The notes under the pieces: generated by a model | What the model saw: only the letters and a program-made list of their open reading frames with translations | What the model was told of the DNA's origin: nothing | Databases searched by the model: none | From: JAGLOK01 sp963675575 | Lineage (GTDB): Bacteria; Bacillota; Clostridia; Christensenellales; UMGS416 | Direction: 5' to 3' | Length of the DNA stretch: 64,000 nt | NCBI GenBank assembly: GCA_963675575.1 | Contig: OY776378.1 | Span: 2,356,001 to 2,420,000, forward strand | Made by a program: the position numbers and the translations under genes | Part shown: positions 26,151-33,889 of the stretch, one piece after another | How the letters are laid out: each line of letters starts with the position of its first letter | Position numbering within the stretch: the first letter of the stretch is position 1

Positions 26151-26586
26151 TTAAGCATGACTCTATAAGCTTTACTGTCGATATAGAAGAAAATCTTCCG
26201 AAAATCAGATGCCGCAGCCAGCAAATTCAGCAAGTAATATTAAACCTAATAACAAACTCCCGCTACTCTTTGAACGAAAAATACGAAAACGATTATAATA
26301 GAAAAAAACTGGATTTATCTGCAAAACTTATCACTAAAGAAAAAAAAGAATATATGCAACTTTCTATAAAAGACAATGGCACCGGCATCCCAACCAAAAT
26401 AAAAGATCAGATATTCGATCCGTTTTTTACCACCAAACCCCGAGAAAAAGGTACAGGACTTGGGCTTTCGATAAGCTATGGAATCATTAAAGAGCATAAA
26501 GGCGACTTATATTTCAAATCAAAAAAAGATCAATATACTATCTTTTATATTGATCTTCCTGTTGACGATAATATTTAAAATCAGAC

Positions 26587-28109
26587 GAGCCTGTGAAAAA
26601 TTTTCTGTAAAAGCCAACTGTGATAAAATAAAACACAGGAGGCTTTTTAATTATGGGAAGACCGAGAAAGAAACTGGTAAGCGAGGGAAAGTCAAACATC
26701 ATAAAACAACTTTTGCAGGAGTACGATATCGAAACGCCGCAGGATATCGAAGCAGCATTGCGGGAGTTACTTGGTGGCACAATTCAAAACATGCTGGAAA
26801 GTGAAATAGTAGAGCAGATGGAGCAAGCAGAGCTTGAAGATCCAACATATTCTGATTCTAGAAACGGGTACAAACCAAAGACACTTAAAAGCAATTATGG
26901 TGAAGTTCCGATACAGGTACCTCAAGATAGAAACAGCGATTTTGAACCGAAGGTAGTACCAAAACATCAAAGGGATATTTCGGAAATCGAAGGCAAGATA
27001 ATCAGCATGTATGCCAAAGGAATGAGCACACGGCAGATATCCGACCAGATACAGGATATCTATGGGTTTGATGTAAGCGAAAGCCTGGTCACGGGTATCA
27101 CAAACAAGATAATGCCGGAAATAGAAGCGTGGCAGAAAAGACCGTTGTCAGCTATATATCCAATAGTATTTATCGATGCGATAGTATTCAATGTGCGTGA
27201 TAACGGCGTAATCAAAAAGCAGGCGGCATATATAATTCTGGGAGTAAGCGAAGAAGGTCATAAAGAGGTTCTTACCATCACAATCGGCGAGACAGAAAGC
27301 TCGAAGTACTGGTTATCAGTGCTTAACGAGCTTAAAAACCGCGGAGTGCAAGATATTTTGTTGTTGTGTGCTGATGGCTTGTCTGGGATTAAAGAAGCCA
27401 TAGAAGCAGCATATCCGCTTACAGAATACCAGCGCTGCATCGTCCATGTTGTGAGGAACACGCTTAAATATGTATCACACAAAGACAAGAAAGCTTTTGC
27501 TGCTGATTTGAAAACAATCTATCACGCAAGCGACGAACAGTCTGGGCACGAACGTATGCTTCACGTTGCAGAAAAATGGGAAAGCAAATATCCAAATTCA
27601 ATGAAACGCTGGGAAGATAATTGGGATGTCATAAGTCCCATGTTCAAGTTTTCATCCGAAGTCAGGAAGGTAATTTATACGACCAATGCTATCGAAAGCC
27701 TTAATAGTGGATACCGACGCCTGAACCGCCAAAGAAGCGTTTTCCCAAGCAGTACGGCTTTGCTCAAGGCTCTTTATCTTGCTACTTTTGAGCTGACAAA
27801 AAGATGGACCGGGACTTTAAGAAATTGGGGGCCTGTCCACGGTGAATTGGCTATCATGTATCCTGATCGGTTAAGCTGAAACGGTTAAATCCTTGACAAA
27901 CAAAAATGAAAATGCTACTTTTTAAACATCGGTATGGGAAATTGCAGTCTAATGCTATCAATTTTCAGTACTGATGCACCACTAAAGACTTGCTCTGTTT
28001 TCAATTCTGATATTGCTAAATATAAGGCAATAAAAAACTGATTAACGAGTAAAAACATTATCAAATCAATGTCACAGATAGGCATTTACAGAAAAAAATT
28101 CACGCGCCC
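26587..28109 (+). mobile_element. IS256-family insertion sequence, 1523 bp, complete
   Basis: Imperfect 29-bp inverted repeats lie at 26587-26615 (starting GAGCCTGTGAAAAATTTTC) and 28081-28109 (complement starting GGGCGCGTGAATTTTTTTC). Both are flanked directly by AATCAGAC (26579-26586 and 28110-28117), the 8-bp target duplication expected of this family. The element carries one transposase. The roughly 200 nt between transposase stop and right end hold no gene. The insertion point is between the stop codons of two convergent genes. Confidence 0.94.
26653..27879 (+). CDS. IS256-family (mutator-type) transposase
   Basis: The 408-residue protein carries the family features: an N-terminal DNA-binding region (GGTIQNMLESEIVEQMEQAE), RNGYKPKTLKSNYGEVPIQVPQDRN, the catalytic Asp in YPIVFIDAIVFNVRD, the second Asp in LLLCADGLSGIKEAI, and TEYQRCIVHVVRNTL with YTTNAIESLNSGYRRLNRQRSVFPS containing the final Glu. 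The start has ACAGGAGG upstream. The length is normal and no frameshift is visible. Confidence 0.97.
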   Translation: MGRPRKKLVSEGKSNIIKQLLQEYDIETPQDIEAALRELLGGTIQNMLESEIVEQMEQAELEDPTYSDSRNGYKPKTLKSNYGEVPIQVPQDRNSDFEPKVVPKHQRDISEIEGKIISMYAKGMSTRQISDQIQDIYGFDVSESLVTGITNKIMPEIEAWQKRPLSAIYPIVFIDAIVFNVRDNGVIKKQAAYIILGVSEEGHKEVLTITIGETESSKYWLSVLNELKNRGVQDILLLCADGLSGIKEAIEAAYPLTEYQRCIVHVVRNTLKYVSHKDKKAFAADLKTIYHASDEQSGHERMLHVAEKWESKYPNSMKRWEDNWDVISPMFKFSSEVRKVIYTTNAIESLNSGYRRLNRQRSVFPSSTALLKALYLATFELTKRWTGTLRNWGPVHGELAIMYPDRLS

Positions 28110-28116
28110 AATCAGA

Positions 28117-30411
28117 CTATCTTCTGCCTAACCATCTCTTAATAAACGACTGTATTCCGAGATTCCTTTTAACGAGTATAACAGTCTTTTCGCATTGGCT
28201 TGCAATTTTTTCGGGTATCTGTCCAAAAAGCATCTGTTTTAGCAATCCTTCATTGCTGGCTCCTAAGATTAATAAATCATGATTTTGGCTTTCACTTAAT
28301 ATTGCTTGCGCAATATCGGTGTCATAGGTAATTTTAACATTCCAATTTATTTTGCCCAAATGTTTGAAAATAGGCTGCATCGAGTCCATAATTTTTTCTT
28401 CGGGCTCTTGTCTTATGTTAATATTTAAAATCGTTACTTCCGCTTCTTCTTCATCAACCATCAGCGAGTGAGCGATTTCTATAGCTAAAAGAGAATTGCT
28501 ATATCCGCTTAACGGGAGAAGTATTTTCTTTATATCCTTGCCAGTATGAAGGCCTTCTTTGCCGGGCTTGACTATTATTATGTCACAAGGCGCTCTTTCA
28601 ATAACTCGGTCTATTGTATTGCCCATCTGATACTGTTTTTTATCCGTGAAGCCTTTCCATCCCAACACAACCATATTTGTGTTTTTTTCGCGAACATAAC
28701 GCACGATTCCACTAGCAGCGGTTTCCGCTCTTCCAATAACGGAATTAACAGGAACATTGACATCCACCGAACTTTTCGCGGATGTGATTATTCCTTTTTT
28801 TCTATTAGCTGCATTCATCGCTTCCTCTTCGCTAATATGATGAGGAACAGAAACAATCCTGGTAAGCAGAACTTCCCCGTCAAAATATTTGGCAAACCTT
28901 CCAGCATATTGCGCAAGTATATCCGATATCCCACCGCTTCTTACAGGAAGCATAACCTGATATGCTTTTCTTTCACCCTCAATTTTCTCTTCAAGCGTGA
29001 ATTTCTGAGCTACTTTCTGTCCGTTTTTACGCGAATAGACAAAATACATTGCCACGCCTGTTAATATCCATAGTCCAGCCGAAACCCAAGCCAGCATACT
29101 TAACTCAAACAATAGAACTGCAAGCACAAGCTGCAAAACAAGCGCCGCAATGGGTATAAACGGGAAGAACGGCATCAAAAACCCATATGTAAGTTCGTCT
29201 CCCATATCTTTTCTTATTTTTATTACTGAAATGTTTATAAGCATAAAAAGCAGGAGAAACATTATGTCCGCCGCAGCTGCCACCGCCTCCACATCCAGCA
29301 ATAGCACCACAATAATAACAATGCACGAAGAACAGGCCAGTGCTATATCGGGCACTTGATTTTTCGATATTCTCATAAGTTTTGGCGGAAGAAATCCATC
29401 TCTGCTCATAGCAAACGAAACTCTTGTGGATGAAAACAGCGTGGCGTTGAGTGCCGACGTACTGGAAAAAATTGCGGCCAGCGTCACAAGCACTCCTCCA
29501 AAAGGCGCAAGCGCTTGCACGGCATCCGCAAACCCAGTAGCTCCTCTTGCGCTAAACCACTCGGCAGCTGTTGCGCCTTCTTTGACATTAGCGCCAATCA
29601 CAGCGGCAAAAGCTACAAAAATATATGTTGTCACAACAATGATTACCGCATATAAAATAGCTCTTGGAATGTTTTTTCTTGGGTTTATAGCTTCCTCGCC
29701 AGCATGCCCGATGACTTCAAACCCTTCGAAGCCAACATAAGTGAACCCCATTGCAAGCAAAACACCTAGCCACCCGGTCTCTGAAAAAGGCGAAAAATTT
29801 GTAAGCCTCGAGGGATCTTTTAATGCAACTGCTATTCCCAAAACACCTATGATTCCTAAAGTCAGCGTTTGTCCCAAAGCAATTATAGTGCTTGATTTAC
29901 CAGTGTCTTCAACACCTTTATAATTTATGAAAATGAATATTAATGCTATTATTACAGCTAAAATCTTTTCCCAAAACCCAATATTCAAATCCAAACGAGT
30001 GAAAAACTCGAAAGTCCCCATCAAATGCAAAGTATATTTTGAGAAAGTAATTGCATATAGGCTTCCGGCCACAGAAAGTGCAAACCAATTCATCCATCCT
30101 GAAATAAACCCGGTAAAGCCCCCAAAAGCTTTTTTAACCTGTGCATATGCGCCACCCGCTTCCGGCATTGCCGAACAAAGCTCCGCAAACGACATAGCAG
30201 TAAATATTGCAATAAGTCCGTTCAAAGCAAAAGCCAAAAGTATCCCACCGGGACCGGATTTTCCAATAGCGATACCGGTTGCGACAAATACTCCCGCGCC
30301 AATCATCATCCCCGCCCCCATCATGGTAAGCTGGAATACACCCAGATTTCTGCTTAGGGAATTTTTATCATTGGATTTTTCGTAGGATTCTTTGTTGTTA
30401 TTTTCTTGCAT
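28117..30411 (-). CDS. APC-superfamily amino-acid permease with two C-terminal Usp domains
   Basis: This 764-residue protein has an N-terminal transporter part (about 20-470; 12 predicted membrane helices, MMGAGMMIGAGVFVATGIAIGKSGPGG, SFAELCSAMPEAGGAYAQVKKAFG, GFTYVGFEGFEVIGHAGEEA) and a cytoplasmic tail (about 485-755) made of two universal-stress-protein-like domains (VLGWKGFTDKKQYQMGNTIDRVIERAPCDIIIVKPG and LILGASNEGLLKQMLFGQIPEKIASQCEKTVILVKR). The tail probably senses nucleotide or energy state. Its TAG stop lies at 28119-28117, and the last base is part of the IS256 target duplication. A small membrane protein precedes it by 8 nt. Confidence 0.93.
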   Translation of the reverse strand: MQENNNKESYEKSNDKNSLSRNLGVFQLTMMGAGMMIGAGVFVATGIAIGKSGPGGILLAFALNGLIAIFTAMSFAELCSAMPEAGGAYAQVKKAFGGFTGFISGWMNWFALSVAGSLYAITFSKYTLHLMGTFEFFTRLDLNIGFWEKILAVIIALIFIFINYKGVEDTGKSSTIIALGQTLTLGIIGVLGIAVALKDPSRLTNFSPFSETGWLGVLLAMGFTYVGFEGFEVIGHAGEEAINPRKNIPRAILYAVIIVVTTYIFVAFAAVIGANVKEGATAAEWFSARGATGFADAVQALAPFGGVLVTLAAIFSSTSALNATLFSSTRVSFAMSRDGFLPPKLMRISKNQVPDIALACSSCIVIIVVLLLDVEAVAAAADIMFLLLFMLINISVIKIRKDMGDELTYGFLMPFFPFIPIAALVLQLVLAVLLFELSMLAWVSAGLWILTGVAMYFVYSRKNGQKVAQKFTLEEKIEGERKAYQVMLPVRSGGISDILAQYAGRFAKYFDGEVLLTRIVSVPHHISEEEAMNAANRKKGIITSAKSSVDVNVPVNSVIGRAETAASGIVRYVREKNTNMVVLGWKGFTDKKQYQMGNTIDRVIERAPCDIIIVKPGKEGLHTGKDIKKILLPLSGYSNSLLAIEIAHSLMVDEEEAEVTILNINIRQEPEEKIMDSMQPIFKHLGKINWNVKITYDTDIAQAILSESQNHDLLILGASNEGLLKQMLFGQIPEKIASQCEKTVILVKRNLGIQSFIKRWLGRR

Positions 30412-30419
30412 AAAAAGAC

Positions 30420-30560
30420 CTATAGCCTTTGTTTTTTAATAATATCTCTGCTGCTTTGACCCTCATCGCTGGTCTTTTTTATAATCCTATTGCACTTTAC
30501 AACAATATACCACAATGTGCAGTAAGCTAAAATTGTTACAATAATCATAAAATATGTCAT
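30420..30560 (-). CDS. Small single-span membrane protein upstream of the permease
   Basis: A 46-codon frame from ATG 30560 (AAGGGGC 5 nt ahead) to TAG 30420 encodes a hydrophobic N-terminal helix (MIIVTILAYCTLWYIVVKC) followed by a basic, polar tail (RIIKKTSDEGQSSRDIIKKQ). It ends 8 nt before the permease start, on the same strand, so co-translation is likely. It resembles small accessory proteins that ride with transporters, but no family was recognised. Confidence 0.65.
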   Translation of the reverse strand: MTYFMIIVTILAYCTLWYIVVKCNRIIKKTSDEGQSSRDIIKKQRL

Positions 30561-30735
30561 GGTTGCCCCTTGAGAAGGCTGTATAATCTACAGCGTATTT
30601 CATTTTCATCAAATAAACTTTTCAAATTTAGCCTATAATCAAAAAAACACACCTTAAAACGGCGTTTTTATATTATAACACCGCTTTTAAAAAGATTCCA
30701 TTATAATTTTTAATATTGTTTTTCTATAAATATTA

Positions 30736-31056
30736 TTGCCCGGCAAAAGATTTTTTTGTTTACTCACAGGCAAAGTGGCTGTGAAGGCTGTGCCCCTATC
30801 CAAGCAGCTTAAAATAACCATCCCAGAAAACTTGGAATATTCCTCGCTGTTTCAGGATTTGTTTGAAGAATACAGAAACCAATGTCAGCTGAAAAGAGTA
30901 AAGACACCAAATTTGGGAAGCTTATTTCAGCTTCACTATGATATAATTTTAAAAGACGAGAAAAAAGAAAAAGAATTCATCTATAAAATAAGATGCCGAA
31001 ATGGCAATTTGGAGATTATATGTGGGTATATATCAGATGCCAGCGAAGTCCTCTAG
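30736..31056 (+). pseudogene. C-terminal remnant of a DUF4956 membrane protein
   Basis: Residues from about 20 onward (LKITIPENLEYSSLFQDLFEEY, RVKTPNLGSLFQLHYDIILKDEKKEKEFIYKIRCRNGNLEI) match the cytoplasmic C-terminus of DUF4956 proteins as I know them. The several membrane helices that should precede it are absent, and the open frame begins at a TTG without a ribosome binding site. The 5' part of the gene is therefore lost. It lies 10 nt before a carbohydrate-binding-type lipoprotein, a usual neighbour of DUF4956 in Clostridia together with a CotH and a VTC-type polyphosphate polymerase, neither of which is seen here. The 30561-30735 stretch upstream holds nothing recognisable. Confidence 0.72.
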
Positions 31057-31066
31057 GAGGGATTAA

Positions 31067-32854
31067 ATGAAAAAAAACATAATTTTAATAATGGTTTTGT
31101 TATTGGCAGTGTTTTTCACACTTGGCGGATGCACACAATCAGGCTCTGTAAAAGAGCCTGCTAATGCACCCATAAGTGAAAGCACAACAGCCATTAGCAA
31201 TATAGATAAATTAATCGACAACCAAGCTGCAGACATCAATTCTGAGACAAACGCAGACCAAGACTTAGGTGGCATCAAAGTCAACTACTCAGAGAAAGAC
31301 AAAGACTCAAGCTATGATGAAAGCTCTGCAACTAAAATCACGCTCTCAGGCAGCAGCGCATCAATTTCCGGGGATGGGGCCTCGGTGAGCGGAAGCATTG
31401 TCACCGTGTCAAGCGCCGGCACATATATTTTAAGCGGAACTTTATCCGACGGACAGATTTTAGTGGATACAACCAAAGTTGATACTGTTCAATTGGTTTT
31501 GGACGGAGTCCATATAGCCAACCAAACTGGCTGCGCAATATACGTAAAGCAAGCAGAAAAAGTAATAATAACTTTGGCTGAAAAAAGCAAAAATATTATA
31601 AGTGACACTACTAATTATTCAGACACAGGAGATAAGGACCCTGATTCCGCAATATACGCGGGTGACGATCTTACCATAAACGGCAGCGGAAGCCTTGCAG
31701 TCTATGGGAACTACAAGCATGCGGTAAAAACAGTGGATGATCTGGTGATAGTAAGCGGAAGTCTTGATATTACATCTGTAGAAGAAGGGCTTAGAGGTAA
31801 AGATTCTGTTGCCATCATGGGTGGTAATATAACAATAGACTCAGGCGGCGACGCAATTAAGGCAACCAACAGCGATGATGAAGATTCGGGTTGGATATCA
31901 ATAGACGGTGGCACCTTTGAAATCAAAGCTGAAAACAACGGTTTAGAAGCACAGATTGGGCTGATTATCACCAGCGGACAATTATCCATATCTTCCGGTC
32001 AAGACACTCTTCACAGCAACGGCAGCATCCGCATTTCAGGTGGAAACATGAACCTTGCAGCCGATGACGACGGTGTGCACGCAGACAACTCTCTGGATAT
32101 AACAGGAGGCGTCATCACAGTTTCAAAGAGCTACGAAGGGCTTGAAGCTTCAGATATAACAATAAGAGGTGGCGTGATTTCCGTTTCCGCCAGAGATGAC
32201 GGCATCAATGCGGCAGGCGGTAGCGACGGGGATATGTTGCCGGGAGACAAGTTCAGGGTAGCAGCCTCCGGCAACTATTTCATCGCTTTTAGCGGCGGAT
32301 ACACATATGTAAACGCGGGTGGAGACGGTGTTGATTCCAACGGAAGCATTGATGTCTCCGGAGGTACCCTTATCGTTGACGGTCCTGAGTCAGGAGCCAA
32401 TTCTGCAATGGACATAGAAAACAGCGGCTATATTGTATCAGGCGGTACGCTTATTGCCGCTGGGTCTGTTCAAATGCTGATAACTCCCACCCAAGCAACA
32501 CAGCCTGTTGTAACCATCATATTTGATAACGTTCAAAGCGGCGACAGCACTGTGGCTGTGGCGGACTCTGACGGAAACATTCTTATTGCTGTAAGTCCGG
32601 ACAAAGCCTACCAAAGCCTACAGATAAGCTCACCGGATTTTACTATTGGCAATACATATACTTTGCTATATGGAGGAGATATTAGTGGGGAAAGCTATGA
32701 TGGCACCTACTACTTAGCCGATGAATTCGCCAATTCTCTCAATAGCGCAGAATTTGAAATAAGCAACTCGGTAATGCTGATTAGCCCCGATGGCCAAGCT
32801 ACTCAATTGACAAGTATTCCCGGCGGCGGCAGAGGTGGTCCGCGAGGTCGCTAA
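31067..32854 (+). CDS. Secreted beta-solenoid lipoprotein (carbohydrate-binding, DUF4353-like)
   Basis: The 595-residue protein starts with a lipoprotein signal (MKKNIILIMVLLLAVFFTLGGC; lipobox LGGC, Cys22). A Ser/Thr/Asn/Asp-rich linker follows. From about 85 to 480 it is a run of degenerate repeats with alternating hydrophobic and Gly/Ser/Asp residues (SGSLDITSVEEGLRGKDS, GGNITIDSGGDAIKATNS, GGNMNLAADDDGVHADNS, GGVISVSARDDGINAAGGS), the look of a parallel beta-helix. The tail ends GGGRGGPRGR, a feature common in these proteins. It probably acts on the cell surface. Its gene follows the broken DUF4956 gene. AGGAGGG precedes the ATG. Confidence 0.85.
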   Translation: MKKNIILIMVLLLAVFFTLGGCTQSGSVKEPANAPISESTTAISNIDKLIDNQAADINSETNADQDLGGIKVNYSEKDKDSSYDESSATKITLSGSSASISGDGASVSGSIVTVSSAGTYILSGTLSDGQILVDTTKVDTVQLVLDGVHIANQTGCAIYVKQAEKVIITLAEKSKNIISDTTNYSDTGDKDPDSAIYAGDDLTINGSGSLAVYGNYKHAVKTVDDLVIVSGSLDITSVEEGLRGKDSVAIMGGNITIDSGGDAIKATNSDDEDSGWISIDGGTFEIKAENNGLEAQIGLIITSGQLSISSGQDTLHSNGSIRISGGNMNLAADDDGVHADNSLDITGGVITVSKSYEGLEASDITIRGGVISVSARDDGINAAGGSDGDMLPGDKFRVAASGNYFIAFSGGYTYVNAGGDGVDSNGSIDVSGGTLIVDGPESGANSAMDIENSGYIVSGGTLIAAGSVQMLITPTQATQPVVTIIFDNVQSGDSTVAVADSDGNILIAVSPDKAYQSLQISSPDFTIGNTYTLLYGGDISGESYDGTYYLADEFANSLNSAEFEISNSVMLISPDGQATQLTSIPGGGRGGPRGR

Positions 32855-32911
32855 TTATCCAATCAAATAAATTCAAATAATTTAACAAAAACTTTTAGCA
32901 ACTCTATAGTC

Positions 32912-32943
32912 AAAAACCGCCAATAACAAAGGCGGTTTTTTTC
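32912..32943 (+). terminator. Terminator after the lipoprotein gene
   Basis: AAAAACCGCC and GGCGGTTTTT form a 10-bp stem around a 9-nt loop, followed by more T. The A-run on the other side could also allow minus-strand termination. Confidence 0.9.
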
Positions 32944-32999
32944 TCAATTGAATTATTTATATTAGAAAATTTTAAAATTACAAAAAAATAAAAGAGTGT

Positions 33000-33035
33000 C
33001 AAAAAGCGCCGATTTTAATTATACGGCGCTTATAT
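33000..33035 (-). terminator. Terminator of micro-gene unit 1
   Basis: On the minus strand AAGCGCCG ... CGGCGCTT TTT forms a hairpin with a T-run about 60 nt past the stop at 33094. A second short hairpin (CGGG ... CCCG, 33045-33060) lies between. The same arrangement follows unit 2. Confidence 0.8.
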
Positions 33036-33093
33036 AAAATAAAACGGGGTATTAATCCCGCCGCTTTTGAAATAATCTGTTTTTCGAATCGGC

Positions 33094-33183
33094 TCAGTAC
33101 ATAAAAGACATTGCTTCAGGAAAATCGCCCCAAAAATCCATTGTTGTTAAAAATGTTTTTTCATCTCTTTTAAATGTTTTCAT
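33094..33183 (-). CDS. Micro-gene 1: 29-residue peptide with KTFLTTMDFW core
   Basis: ATG 33183 is preceded by AAAGGAG at ideal spacing; TGA ends the frame at 33094. The peptide has a basic start (MKTFKRDEK), a central FLTTMDFW, then an acidic/aromatic tail (GDFPEAMSFMY). A paralogue 400 bp away shares FLTTM, an acidic residue, an aromatic residue and W in register, plus the same promoter, leader and terminator layout. Too short for domain assignment; no signal peptide, Cys ring or membrane helix is seen. A secreted or intracellular signalling peptide, a RiPP precursor or a regulator-binding peptide are possible. Function unknown. Confidence 0.72.
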   Translation of the reverse strand: MKTFKRDEKTFLTTMDFWGDFPEAMSFMY

Positions 33184-33213
33184 ATTGTTTCTCCTTTCAT
33201 GTTTTATAACTGA

Positions 33214-33242
33214 ATGATACTAATAATTTCTTGTAGTAACAA
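33214..33242 (-). promoter_or_regulatory. Promoter of micro-gene 1
   Basis: TTGTTA (33242-33237), 17-nt spacer, TATCAT (33219-33214) on the minus strand. The 22-nt region TTAGTATCATTCAGTTATAAAA around the -10 is nearly identical in unit 2, more than the surrounding DNA. Confidence 0.62.
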
Positions 33243-33312
33243 CACTAACTTTGTTAACAAAATATGAACTCCGTGCAACATGGAAATATTACCATAGCAC
33301 AAAGCATCTGTA

Positions 33313-33327
33313 TGTGCATTTTGTACA
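33313..33327. promoter_or_regulatory. Operator-like dyad upstream of micro-gene 1 (TGTGCA-ttt-TGTACA)
   Basis: A near-perfect 6-bp inverted repeat (one mismatch) lies about 70 nt upstream of the -35 of unit 1. The perfect version stands at the matching place before unit 2. The position suits an activator. An isolated TGCACA half-site occurs at 33374-33379. Confidence 0.5.
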
Positions 33328-33454
33328 AAATATATTTCATTAGTATACATGTTGCATAAATTAATCTGGAAATTGCACATAATTCCTTTTTTATGGCTAA
33401 ATAACTTGAAAATTTATTATATATATTCCATCTTCTTTGCGGTAAAATACATAT

Positions 33455-33490
33455 TCAAAAAGCGCCGAATAAAGATATTCGACGCTTTTA
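33455..33490 (-). terminator. Terminator of micro-gene unit 2
   Basis: On the minus strand AAGCGTCGAAT ... ATTCGGCGCTT followed by T forms a hairpin with one G-T pair, about 100 nt past the stop at 33588. It is homologous to the unit 1 terminator. Confidence 0.8.
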
Positions 33491-33587
33491 TAAAATAAAC
33501 GGGTCATAAAACCCCGGCTTGGATGAAATATTGGTTTGCTAATCAGAGCGGTAAGACATTGTAATTAACATTAAAAGTCATATACAA

Positions 33588-33662
33588 TTAAAAACCAAAT
33601 GTGTTATTCCAATACTCCATAGTTGTCAAAAACTTTTTTTGTTTCGAATTATTGAATTTCAT
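33588..33662 (-). CDS. Micro-gene 2: 24-residue peptide with KKFLTTMEYW core
   Basis: ATG 33662 has AAAGGAG 8 nt ahead; TAA lies at 33588. The peptide has a basic, Asn/Lys-rich start (MKFNNSKQKK), the core FLTTMEYW and a short NNTFGF tail. The core is conserved against micro-gene 1 with conservative changes (D to E, F to Y), while the ends differ in length and sequence. That pattern points to selection on the peptide rather than chance. Downstream hairpins and upstream promoter match unit 1. No processing enzyme, exporter or receptor gene is adjacent. Confidence 0.72.
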   Translation of the reverse strand: MKFNNSKQKKFLTTMEYWNNTFGF

Positions 33663-33692
33663 AATTGTTCTCCTTTAACCTTTTATAACTGA

Positions 33693-33721
33693 ATGATACT
33701 AAGAATATATTAGAGAAACAA
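33693..33721 (-). promoter_or_regulatory. Promoter of micro-gene 2
   Basis: TTGTTT (33721-33716), 17-nt spacer, TATCAT (33698-33693) on the minus strand, aligned base for base with the unit 1 promoter. Confidence 0.62.
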
Positions 33722-33791
33722 TACAAAATTTATGAACAAAAAATTAATTCATAGTAAACAGGTAAAGTTTCCATATAACGATTTAATTAAG

Positions 33792-33806
33792 TGTGCATTT
33801 TGCACA
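33792..33806. promoter_or_regulatory. Operator-like dyad upstream of micro-gene 2 (TGTGCA-ttt-TGCACA)
   Basis: A perfect 6-bp inverted repeat with a 3-nt spacer, about 70 nt upstream of the -35. It is conserved in sequence and position with the dyad in front of unit 1, whereas the DNA between promoter and dyad is largely diverged. Confidence 0.55.
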
Positions 33807-33889
33807 AACTATATTTTACGATATCAATGACAAAGCGAACACGTACTATAAATATTCAACAAACCACAAATCCGTCGCTTTGCTCCTCT

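Larger units (their letters stand above)
23538..26578 (+). pseudogene. Multi-PAS sensor histidine kinase, split by an IS5-type element
   Basis: The reading frame starts at ATG 23538 (GGAGG 8 nt ahead) and is cut at 24949 by an insertion sequence. Deleting 24950-26154 (element plus one TTAA copy) restores a single 611-codon frame that continues to the TAA at 26576. The joined protein has PAS modules (IIEKASIGYAYHELVFDDN; KAPYGIFIADQNGYYLEANAEA), a SGVAHEINNPINGIMNYSQL phosphoacceptor domain before the break, and after it an ATPase domain with NLITNSRYSLN, KDNGTGIPTK and GTGLGLSISYGIIKEHKG. It is a paralogue of the kinase at 15256-17928. The split product lacks the ATPase and should be inactive; perfect frame recovery indicates a recent insertion. 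Confidence 0.95.

Noticed and set aside
30412..30735. c-di-AMP (ydaO) or other riboswitch upstream of the permease
   Set aside because: The conserved blocks could not be found, and most of the stretch is explained by a small protein gene.
33094..33662. Micro-gene peptides as further AgrD precursors
   Set aside because: They have no cysteine or serine ring residue followed by aromatic residues, no amphipathic signal helix and no agrB next to them.
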